64,000 nucleotides of DNA from Larkinella arboricola (GTDB taxonomy: Bacteria; Bacteroidota; Bacteroidia; Cytophagales; Spirosomataceae). Every line of letters starts with the position of its first letter. The first letter of the stretch is position 1. Shown in pieces: positions 50,723 through 58,528 of the stretch. The stretch is from assembly GCF_003259745.1 (NCBI RefSeq), contig NZ_QLMC01000002.1, positions 419,097-483,096 on the forward strand. The letters run 5' to 3'. Position numbers and translations under genes: made by a program. The notes below the pieces were generated by a model. It was not told where the DNA came from and ran no database searches. It was given only the letters and a program-made list of their open reading frames with translations.

Positions 50723-52477
50723 TTATTCGATTGTTTCCAGCGGTGGAACGTTCCGCTCGGCTCCGTCGTAGCCCTTGTTCTGGTTGATGACACCCAGCGT
50801 ATTCGCCGTGATGACGCTCGACGGAATCGGCCACAGCACGTGGAAGGGTGCAATGTCGGCGGTGTTGCCGATGTACTGGACCTTCCGGTCGTAGAAGTTG
50901 TTAAGCTTCCGCACGCGGTCGTAGTAATAATTTTTCTGGCTGAAATTGTCCAGTGAGTACCCGGACTTGTTCTGTTTGGCCAGGATGTACGAAACCCGGA
51001 CCAGTTCGGAATGCCGGGGTTCTTCCGCAAACAGTTCGCGGGCGCGTTCGTCGAAAATAAAGTCAAGGGTCACTTCGCCCGCCGTTACCGGCAAGGCTTT
51101 GGCCCGTTCGCGTACCACATTCAGGTCCTCGGCGGCTGCGGCCAGGTTGCCTTTCCAGTACTGCGCTTCGGCCCGGATCAGGTAGGTTTCGGCCAGCCGG
51201 AACACATACCAGTCGCCGTTGCCGCCCATCGGCAGGGCTTTGGCGTCGTCCTGCGGAACAAACATGATGTAATGGGGCATGGCGTACAGGGTGTAAAACG
51301 TATCGGCTGGTGTTGCCAAATTGGCGATCCGAACCGGTTTTCCGTAATCGACCGATGCCGGATTGTTGTACAGGATTTCGTTCAGGTCCACCCAGTTGCT
51401 GTTGCTCCGGCGCAGGTCGGGGGTGTTGCGCCAGTTGGTGTTTTTATAGTTCCAGAGCGAATATTGGTAGAACGCATCCAGCCGGACGTTGCCGTTACCG
51501 CGTCCCAGCGAATCATACATCGGCCCGCTGGCCACCATTCCCTGTTTGCCCTGACTATCCAGGACAACGGTATTCCACCAGGCCGAGTTGTAATGCCGCA
51601 TCGTGTACAGCCCCGCCGACCGGGCGCCCGGAGGAGCTTCAAACCGGTCGACAATCGCCAGAATGGTTTCGGTGTTGGTTGCCAGATTGAAGTTTTTGGG
51701 GCGGTGCAAATCCCAGATCAAATCGCGTTTGGTATCGCCCGCCGACACGCCAAACCGGCTTTTCATCAGGGCGTACGGCCCATTGATAACCCGCGTGGAG
51801 GCTTCGATGGCTTTGTCGAATTCCAGGTTGGCCAGATACACTTTCGACAGCAGATGATCGCCCGCACCCTTCGAAATCACGCCGGGACTGGCTTTAACGG
51901 GCAGGTGCTGAATGGAAAATTCCAGATCAGTCTGAATCTTTTTAAGGATCGCCCAGCGGCTGTGGGTGGCAAAATCGAGTTTGGCCCCGGTAAGTTCTTC
52001 CCCGATAAACGGCACGTCGCCGTACGAGTTCACCAGCCGGTAATACCAGTAGGCGCGGTGCCAGAGGGCTTCGGACAGAATGGCGTTGCGCTCGCCGGGG
52101 TTGCTCCACTGAATGTCGTCGATGCGGGAAATCAGCACGTTCGCGTTTTTGATGGACGCGTAGGCCGACGTAAACATCGCCAGGTATTTATAATACCGAT
52201 CTGTGTTGGGCGTCAGTTTGTAAAAGTCGAGTTGGACGCTGGCAACGGCCAGATCCGAAGCCGCAAACTCGTTGATCAGGAAATTGATAGGACCCGTATT
52301 TTCATTTTTGAGGTCTTTGCGCATCGTAATCAGCAACGACTCAAATCCGGCCTTGTCAACGTAGACATTTTCGGGCGCGAAAAACGAAAGCGGCCTGGGC
52401 TTCAGCCATTCTTCCTTGCAGGACGAAAGCGACAGCAGCACGAATAAAGCCGAACATAAGGTGATGATCCGTTTCAT
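50723..52477 (-). CDS. SusD/RagB family outer-membrane lipoprotein
   Basis: 584 residues with a lipoprotein signal ending at Cys20 (LFVLLSLSSCKEEW). SusD signs are the N-terminal LKPRPLSFFAPENVYVDKAGFESLL, the helical repeats (AILSEALWHRAYWYYRLVNSYGDVPFIGE, DHLLSKVYLANLEFDKAIEASTRVI) and the C-terminal WYVFRLAETYLIRAEAQYWKGNLAAAAEDLNVVRERA, FIFDERARELFAEEPRHSELVR, LWPIPSSVI. It is the surface glycan-binding lid of the SusC transporter. It lies 31 bp after susC. The ligand is unknown; neighbours suggest an amino-sugar glycan. Confidence 0.96.
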   Translation of the reverse strand: MKRIITLCSALFVLLSLSSCKEEWLKPRPLSFFAPENVYVDKAGFESLLITMRKDLKNENTGPINFLINEFAASDLAVASVQLDFYKLTPNTDRYYKYLAMFTSAYASIKNANVLISRIDDIQWSNPGERNAILSEALWHRAYWYYRLVNSYGDVPFIGEELTGAKLDFATHSRWAILKKIQTDLEFSIQHLPVKASPGVISKGAGDHLLSKVYLANLEFDKAIEASTRVINGPYALMKSRFGVSAGDTKRDLIWDLHRPKNFNLATNTETILAIVDRFEAPPGARSAGLYTMRHYNSAWWNTVVLDSQGKQGMVASGPMYDSLGRGNGNVRLDAFYQYSLWNYKNTNWRNTPDLRRSNSNWVDLNEILYNNPASVDYGKPVRIANLATPADTFYTLYAMPHYIMFVPQDDAKALPMGGNGDWYVFRLAETYLIRAEAQYWKGNLAAAAEDLNVVRERAKALPVTAGEVTLDFIFDERARELFAEEPRHSELVRVSYILAKQNKSGYSLDNFSQKNYYYDRVRKLNNFYDRKVQYIGNTADIAPFHVLWPIPSSVITANTLGVINQNKGYDGAERNVPPLETIE

Positions 52478-52508
52478 GGTTTTGTTCTTGATTCGTTTTC
52501 GTTGGAGC

Positions 52509-55500
52509 TTACAGGGAGAAATCTATACCGACGGTCGTAATCCGGGGCATGGGCGCAAAACCCGATTCGGGGTCCCAGCCGGGCCATTTGCTGAAGGTGA
52601 GCAGGTTGCGGGCCGATATAAACGCGCGGGCGTTGTTCAGCTTCAGCCGCTTCGACAGGGAAGGGGGCAGGTTATACGCCAGTGACACATCCTGAACGCG
52701 CACAAACGAACGGGATTTGTAGATCATGATACCGCCCCCGTAGGCGTTGTAGTTGACCATCGGGCGAGCCCATTCGTTGTTCTGGTTTTCGGGCGTCCAG
52801 TAGGGCAGGGCGTAGCTGTTCCGGCGGTCGTAGGTCTCCGAGCTGTTGTGCAGCGCATCCTGAAACGGACCAATATGACCCAGGTCGGCCCGGACAAACA
52901 CCGAAGCCGTGAAGTTTCGGAAGAATGTGAGGTCGTTGCGCAGGCCGAGCCGGTAGCGGGGCTGGGTGTAGCCGATAAACGTTTTGTCTTTCAAGGCTTC
53001 ATACAGGCCGTTGTTGTCCAGGTCGGTGGCTTTGAAATCGCCGGGTATCATCCGGTATTTGGCGGCTTCGGCGGCTTCCGTAGTTTGCCAGATGCCCGTC
53101 ACGTCGTAGTTCCAGACCCGGTCAACGGCCTGGCCGGGGAACCATTGGTTGACGTAATCCGGTACTTCCCGCCGAACGGTCTGGCCGTTTACTTCCACTT
53201 CCTCGTAATCGCCGAAGAGGTTTTTAATCTTGTTCCGGTTCAGCGAAAAAACCAGGTTTGTTTTCCAGTTCAGGTTCCGCTGGTTCACATTGACGGTGTT
53301 GATGGTCAGTTCGATACCCTTGTTGCCAAGTCGGCCCAGGTTGGAGACGATGCTTTTAAAACCCGTCAGTTCGGGCAGCAGGCGGTTCATGAGCAGGTCC
53401 GTTGTGTTGGTGTTGTAATAATCGGCGCTCACATCAATCCGGTTGTTGAGCAGGCCCATGTCAAACCCTACGTTGACGGACTCGGTTTTCTCCCAGACCA
53501 GATCCGGGTTCGATAACGTGTTGTTATATACGCCGACCTGGACGTTGGAACCGTTGTAGTACAGATTCGACGACAGTTGCGCCAGAGCCGCGTAGGCTCC
53601 GATGGACCGGTTGCCGTTTACCCCCCAGGAAAGCCGTAGTTTTAGCCGGTTGATGGCCTGCACTTTAAAGAATTTTTCGTCCGAGATTACCCACCCAAAA
53701 GCCGCTGCCGGGAAAATGGCGCGCGGATTTTTCTGCCCGAAGGCCGAATAACCGTCCCGCCGGACCGAAGCCGTAAACAGGTACTTGTCCAGCAGCGTAT
53801 AATTGATCCGTCCCATAGCCGCATCGCCGTTGATCTGGGTGTCGTCGTTGTTCAGCGACGGGTTCGAACCGAATTGCAGGGCGTGGTAACCCAGGTTCTG
53901 GTTCGGCACGAAGGTCTGGTTGGTGATGTACGACAGCCACGTACGGTTTTGCTCGGTGCTGTAGAGCAGCGTTACGTCGAACTGGTGTGCGCCAAACTTC
54001 TGATTCCAGTGCAGCAGGTTGTCGATAAACCGTTCATACAGGGAGGTTTCCTGCCGCGTACCGTAGCCGTTGGAGCGGGTAGCTCCACCCGCAATGGTTT
54101 GTGACGACCAGAAGTTGTAGTCTTTGGCAAATTCGTAGCGCGGCTGGAACGATAGCTTGTAATCAATTCCGAACGGCAGGTTGATCTTGGCATAGATCGA
54201 CGCAAACAGGCTGTTTATTTTCCGAAACCGGTCCTGACCGTAGTAGTTGATAAAGGGATGCTGGGCACCCCCGCCCGCGTAGTCGTGCGGATACCATTTC
54301 AAACTGCCATTGGTTTCATACTCAGAACCGTAGGGGCTGGTGCGGTACATCCCGATGGTATCGGCGGGGACAGTGCTTTCGTCCCGGTCGGCAAACTGGG
54401 CGTTGACCCCCGCGTGCAGCCAGTTGGTTACCTGAAAATCAACGTTCAGGCGGCTGCGTATTGTGGCAAATTTATCGCCCTTAATCACACCTTCGTTGTT
54501 GTCGTAGCCCAGCGACCAGTAGTAGCTGACGCGTTCCGCTCCTCCGCCGATGCTCACGTCGTGGCTCTGCCGCAGCCCCGGGTTAATGACCATGTCATAC
54601 CAGTCGACGGTTCTGCCGGCCAGGTAGTTCTCCGTTTCCACCGGGAACAGGCGCAGGCGTCCGAGCCATTCGTTGGTATTGTCGGCCTGGGGGTTGTTGC
54701 TGGCGGCCCGCCATTGTTCGAGCGTTACCCCGGACGGCAGGTTTTTGGGATCGTAAAAATAAAAACTGGGCAGGGTTGGGTTGGCCTGTTGCAGCACATC
54801 CCGGCGGAAGTTCAGATAACCGGCGGCATCGTACGGTTTGTAGTGATTGGTTACCCCGGCTACGCCGATTTTCGTTGATAGATTGATGGTCGGTTTGCCG
54901 GATTTGCCTTTCTTGGTCGTAACGATGATGACGCCGGAAGCGGCCCGGGCACCGTATACGGCCGCCGAACTGGCGTCTTTCAGCACGTCAATCGCTTCAA
55001 TGTCCGACGGGTTTATATCCCGGATGCTGCCGTTGAAAATCACACCGTCCAGCACCACGAGTGGGTCCGTTGAGGCATTCAGGGAATTCGGCCCCCGGAT
55101 TTCCATGGAACCTCCGCCCGCAGCCGATGCACTTTGGTTGGATTGAAATCCGGCGATGGTACCCGTCAGCATATCCGTGAGCTGGGTCATGGGCTGGTTT
55201 TTAAACGTCTCGGCGTTGATCCGCACCACTGAGCCGGTCAGATCGCTTTTTTTGGCCGTACCGTAACCAATCACCACCACTTCGTCGAGGTTGGAGGCAC
55301 TGGCTTTCAGTTCCACGTTCAGGGCGGTTCGGTTGCCCACGGTTTCTTCCAGGCTCTCGTAGCCGATAAAGGTGAAAACCAGCACATCGCTTGGCTGGGC
55401 CTGAATGATGAACGCTCCTTCGGCATCGGTGACCACGCCTTTGGTCGTGCCCTTAATCACCACGTTGGTGCCCGGTATGCCTTCCTGCGTCCGGGCATCC

Positions 55501-55613
55501 GTTACTTTGCCCTTTACTTCCCGGGGAGCCTGCGCAAATGCGTCTCCGGTTTTCAGGTAAAAAAGCGTCATCAATAGGGCCACGATGAGCCCCAATCGTA
55601 GATTTTTCTCCAT
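52509..55613 (-). CDS. SusC/RagA family TonB-dependent transporter
   Basis: 1034 residues with signal peptide (RLGLIVALLMTLFYLKTGDAFAQ). It has the carboxypeptidase-regulatory-like domain (VKGKVTDARTQEGIPGTNVVIKGTTKG), the plug with LDEVVVIGYGTAKKSDLTGSV and DIEAIDVLKDASSAAVYGARAASGVIIVTTKKG, and a 22-strand barrel ending RITTVGIDFSL. There is no STN domain, so it is not a transducer for an anti-sigma factor, in keeping with control by the LacI-type protein. It imports glycans through the outer membrane with its SusD partner. A 24 bp palindrome lies 63 bp before its start. Confidence 0.97.
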   Translation of the reverse strand: MEKNLRLGLIVALLMTLFYLKTGDAFAQAPREVKGKVTDARTQEGIPGTNVVIKGTTKGVVTDAEGAFIIQAQPSDVLVFTFIGYESLEETVGNRTALNVELKASASNLDEVVVIGYGTAKKSDLTGSVVRINAETFKNQPMTQLTDMLTGTIAGFQSNQSASAAGGGSMEIRGPNSLNASTDPLVVLDGVIFNGSIRDINPSDIEAIDVLKDASSAAVYGARAASGVIIVTTKKGKSGKPTINLSTKIGVAGVTNHYKPYDAAGYLNFRRDVLQQANPTLPSFYFYDPKNLPSGVTLEQWRAASNNPQADNTNEWLGRLRLFPVETENYLAGRTVDWYDMVINPGLRQSHDVSIGGGAERVSYYWSLGYDNNEGVIKGDKFATIRSRLNVDFQVTNWLHAGVNAQFADRDESTVPADTIGMYRTSPYGSEYETNGSLKWYPHDYAGGGAQHPFINYYGQDRFRKINSLFASIYAKINLPFGIDYKLSFQPRYEFAKDYNFWSSQTIAGGATRSNGYGTRQETSLYERFIDNLLHWNQKFGAHQFDVTLLYSTEQNRTWLSYITNQTFVPNQNLGYHALQFGSNPSLNNDDTQINGDAAMGRINYTLLDKYLFTASVRRDGYSAFGQKNPRAIFPAAAFGWVISDEKFFKVQAINRLKLRLSWGVNGNRSIGAYAALAQLSSNLYYNGSNVQVGVYNNTLSNPDLVWEKTESVNVGFDMGLLNNRIDVSADYYNTNTTDLLMNRLLPELTGFKSIVSNLGRLGNKGIELTINTVNVNQRNLNWKTNLVFSLNRNKIKNLFGDYEEVEVNGQTVRREVPDYVNQWFPGQAVDRVWNYDVTGIWQTTEAAEAAKYRMIPGDFKATDLDNNGLYEALKDKTFIGYTQPRYRLGLRNDLTFFRNFTASVFVRADLGHIGPFQDALHNSSETYDRRNSYALPYWTPENQNNEWARPMVNYNAYGGGIMIYKSRSFVRVQDVSLAYNLPPSLSKRLKLNNARAFISARNLLTFSKWPGWDPESGFAPMPRITTVGIDFSL

Positions 55614-55675
55614 GATTATGGTTCAGTAAGAAATGAAAATGAGAAAAACGCGTACTGGCAATTCAGATGTAAGAA

Positions 55676-55699
55676 GCTACCGGGTACGTACCCGGTAGC
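55676..55699. promoter_or_regulatory. Operator copy 1: perfect 24 bp palindrome upstream of susC
   Basis: The arms GCTACCGGGTAC and GTACCCGGTAGC form a perfect palindrome with no spacer, 63-86 bp upstream of the susC start. The core CGGGTACGTACCCG (55681-55694) recurs at 56800 and, as a variant, at 50665. Symmetry about a central CpG fits LacI-family operators. Confidence 0.75.
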
Positions 55700-55734
55700 A
55701 GACCTGCGTATTCAGGCTACGACAAAATGCAAGA

Positions 55735-56751
55735 TTACTGTTTGAGGTTTTTCAGGACACTTTCCAGGCTCACAGGGGCACCATTCCGGCGTTTGCTCTC
55801 GTCGGCGGCTTCCATAAAGGCAAAAATCTCGATGGTTTCTTCGGGGGTAACCGGCACATTTCCGGTTTCGAAATACTTGATAATATCTTTCAATAATGGC
55901 TCATAGCCCGCGTAAGGCCCCAGCCGAACGTTTCCGGTTTGCGTAAATACCGTTCCGCCGTAATCGTGTTTGCCCGACCGGGTTCCGCGGAAGGTTCCAA
56001 CGCGTCCGTCGGCCCAGGTTCCAACCACGATGTCGGTATCTTTGTTGGAAACCCGTACCACCTGCCGGCAGCCGGTTCCCATGACGGTAAAGAGCGTTTC
56101 AACGCCGTGGATACCGTACCAGAAGAGGTCCGGATGCGTTTTTTCCAGGACGGCGGGGCTAAAGGTGTCGGCGCCTACCACCTGGCTTTTGTCGAGTCCT
56201 TCGATGCCTTTGATGTAACGCAGGGACGAAGCCGAAAAAACCGGAATCCGGTATTTCTTGGAATCGGCAAAAATACCGACCACATCGGCCAGCGAAGCCG
56301 CAATGGGCTTGTCGATAAACACGCGTTTGCCCGCTTTCATGACCTGAGCGGCCTGTTCGCGGTGCAGCCGCCCGTCGTTTGTTTCCAGCAGCACCACATC
56401 GACTTTCTTAAGTAGATCCGCGATGGAATCCACAATTTCGACATTCAGCTTTTTAACGTCTTCAATGTAGCCGGGGATGCGCTTGGTGCTGCTTTCGATG
56501 TCTTTGCTGCCGTAGGGATAAGCCGCCACGACCTTATAGCCCGCGTATTCGGCGCTGGCATCGGCGGCATTAAGTACCTTGGTAAACGCCGTGCTATGGG
56601 AAGTGTCCAGCCCGATAATACCGACACGTTTGCCAGCCGCCACAGTTGGGGCGGAGGACCATGACCAGGCAGGCTCCGGGACGCTAAGGGCCAAGCTTCC
56701 CAGAGCTGCCTTTTTTAGAAAACTTCTACGGTCATTATTCAGGTTAGTCAT
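55735..56751 (-). CDS. Tat-exported Gfo/Idh/MocA family oxidoreductase
   Basis: 338 residues with a Tat signal (NDRRSFLKKAALGSLALS). The Rossmann loop VGIIGLDTSHSTAFTKVL lacks the second Gly of a strict GxGxxG, and the EKP motif is changed to DKP in AGKRVFIDKPIAASLAD. It also has VFSASSLRYIKG and HGVETLFTVMGTGCRQV. These changes put it in a distinct branch from the other two oxidoreductases in the window. It probably acts on a sugar in the periplasm. It lies upstream of susC, with an operator on each side. Confidence 0.88.
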   Translation of the reverse strand: MTNLNNDRRSFLKKAALGSLALSVPEPAWSWSSAPTVAAGKRVGIIGLDTSHSTAFTKVLNAADASAEYAGYKVVAAYPYGSKDIESSTKRIPGYIEDVKKLNVEIVDSIADLLKKVDVVLLETNDGRLHREQAAQVMKAGKRVFIDKPIAASLADVVGIFADSKKYRIPVFSASSLRYIKGIEGLDKSQVVGADTFSPAVLEKTHPDLFWYGIHGVETLFTVMGTGCRQVVRVSNKDTDIVVGTWADGRVGTFRGTRSGKHDYGGTVFTQTGNVRLGPYAGYEPLLKDIIKYFETGNVPVTPEETIEIFAFMEAADESKRRNGAPVSLESVLKNLKQ

Positions 56752-56799
56752 CGGAACAGTCGTTTGGCCCCTAAAAGAGAGCAGGTTTGATGAGGGTTT

Positions 56800-56813
56800 C
56801 GGGTACGTACCCG
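56800..56813. promoter_or_regulatory. Operator copy 2 upstream of the oxidoreductase gene
   Basis: CGGGTACGTACCCG, a perfect 14 bp palindrome identical to the core upstream of susC. It lies 49 bp before ATG 56751, between the LacI-type gene and the oxidoreductase gene. Confidence 0.72.
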
Positions 56814-56933
56814 TAAATATACTAACTTTTTTTAAATGTCAAGCGGGTGTGTTCAAAACTTGTATAAAATTTCGAGGTTTAGCGTCTTGGTGATAGAATA
56901 TACGGCTGATGGGCGCGGTGGGGCAGTTATGCC

Positions 56934-57992
56934 TTAGTTTCGGTAAAAAGCCTGATTCTCGCGGGTAACGATATCAATAGGCATATAATAGTCTTTGGCT
57001 ACGGGCGTTGAGAACACCAAGAATTGATATAGCGTCATAATGCTGCGGTAACCCTGGTCTTCGGGCTGGTGGCAGATTAAAAAGTCGATGATTCCGCTGG
57101 CCAGGTAACGGGTGTTTTCGCTAACAAAGTCGTAGCCGATCAGCAACGGTTTTCGGGGCAGGCTGGCGCTTTCCAGAAACCGGGCGACCGAGAACGCCCG
57201 GGAATTGCTGACGAAAATGGCGTCGATGGACGGGTTGGCGTCGAACTGTTCCTGAAGCTGATGGGCCACCGAGGAAAAATCCGTCTGGCGAATATCCGCC
57301 CGGATGATCGGGTAGTGTTGCCGGTGGTCGGTAAAATACGTTCGGAATCCTTCTTCAATCTCTTTGTAGGTGTAGCTGTCCATAGCCGTGGCGATATGTA
57401 CAACCATCAGCTTGCTGCTCTCCTGGAGTACGTACGTACACAATTTGGCCGCCAGATAACCGCTCTGGAAAAGGGGAGGGCCGATGTACGACAGGCTGGG
57501 CTGGTCGGGCAGGTTGGAGTCAATGAAGATGCAGGGTGTGCCGGTTTGCTGGCAGGCGCTGACAACTTTACGGGCCTCATCAATAAAGGCCGGTGCCAGC
57601 ACAATGCCATCGACGGAAGCATTCAGCAGCCGGTTGGCCTGGGCAACGAACGAAGCGGGGTCCCGCAGGTCAAAAAAGAAAAGCTCCACTTTAATGCCGT
57701 ACTGCCTGATCTCGTTTTCGGCCCGTTGAATACCCCGCAGGGGCGCTTCCCAGAAATCGGTTTCTTCGGTGACGGACGGAATTAAGACGCCGAGGGTGAT
57801 GATCTTGCCCGAAGCCAGCCGACTCGCCAGTAAATTAGGCTGGTAGTTAAGTTCCGCAATAATCTTGTTGATCTTCTCCCGGGTTTTCTCCGAAACGCCG
57901 GGGCGGTTATGAATCACCCGGTCAACCGTTGCAATGGCCACATTGGCCCGGCGGGCAATCTCTTTCACCCCCTGCAGTTCCTTTTTTTTCAT
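56934..57992 (-). CDS. LacI family transcriptional regulator
   Basis: 352 residues. The N-terminal helix-turn-helix (KEIARRANVAIATVDRVIHNRPGVSEKTREKINKII) and hinge (LNYQPNLLASRLASGK) are typical of LacI/PurR; the TVDRVIHNRPGVS recognition helix is that of the branch common in Bacteroidota. The rest is a periplasmic-binding-protein-like effector domain (TLGVLIPSVTEETDFWEAPLRGIQRAENEI, DGIVLAPAFIDEARKV, IDAIFVSNSRAFSVARFLE). It should sense a sugar and control the locus through the CGGGTACGTACCCG sites at 56800, 55681 and 50665. It lies 182 bp upstream of the oxidoreductase gene on the same strand. Confidence 0.93.
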   Translation of the reverse strand: MKKKELQGVKEIARRANVAIATVDRVIHNRPGVSEKTREKINKIIAELNYQPNLLASRLASGKIITLGVLIPSVTEETDFWEAPLRGIQRAENEIRQYGIKVELFFFDLRDPASFVAQANRLLNASVDGIVLAPAFIDEARKVVSACQQTGTPCIFIDSNLPDQPSLSYIGPPLFQSGYLAAKLCTYVLQESSKLMVVHIATAMDSYTYKEIEEGFRTYFTDHRQHYPIIRADIRQTDFSSVAHQLQEQFDANPSIDAIFVSNSRAFSVARFLESASLPRKPLLIGYDFVSENTRYLASGIIDFLICHQPEDQGYRSIMTLYQFLVFSTPVAKDYYMPIDIVTRENQAFYRN

Positions 57993-58528
57993 AGAAATAA
58001 TGCGTAATCTGAATGCAAGTTAAGTCCCAACCCTTCTTTAACGTGTGTTCGCTGAAGATTATCCGGAGTACTTTTTTAAACCTGGACGGCTTGAAGCAGG
58101 TGAAAGATGCCCCGGCGACGGCCCCGCCCGTATAAGTTGGAGGAGTCTGTTACACGGAAGACTGATTTTTCATGCACGATCTTCAAAGATAAAAGTCAGG
58201 ATAATTCTAATTGCGCTACGGAAATTTCTGCTTAATTCGTGGCTTTTTAAAAGAATTTTTTCAGGATGATGGACCGTTTGCTCATTCTTGGTCAGGTTTT
58301 GCAAAATACGGGAAATTTCCCCTTGACTGCCATTCCACAAAATATGCACATTAGAGCCGCTAACGATCCTCGACGTTCTGCTATCAAACAATCCCCACCC
58401 TAATGACAGTAGAAGTTAGCACGTAAACAACTTGTGCGTATGGTGAATTTTTAAGTCCGGCGACCGGTGAAAAACAATTGCGGTGCCGAAAGAGTAATCT
58501 GTTTTCAACACTAACCATTTTATTTCTA
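57993..58528. other. Intergenic region, no supported gene
   Basis: 536 bp between the divergent LacI-type and leucine-rich-repeat genes. It is AT-rich in places and has a 73-codon frame on the minus strand (58170-58391) without recognisable features. I see no clear -7 element, palindrome or terminator. Confidence 0.4.

Noticed and set aside
51011..52447. 478-codon plus-strand frame opposite SusD
   Set aside because: SusD motifs are complete on the minus strand, so this is a shadow frame.
58170..58391. 73-codon frame in the gap before the LRR gene
   Set aside because: No family, no signal, no good start context and no neighbouring partner.
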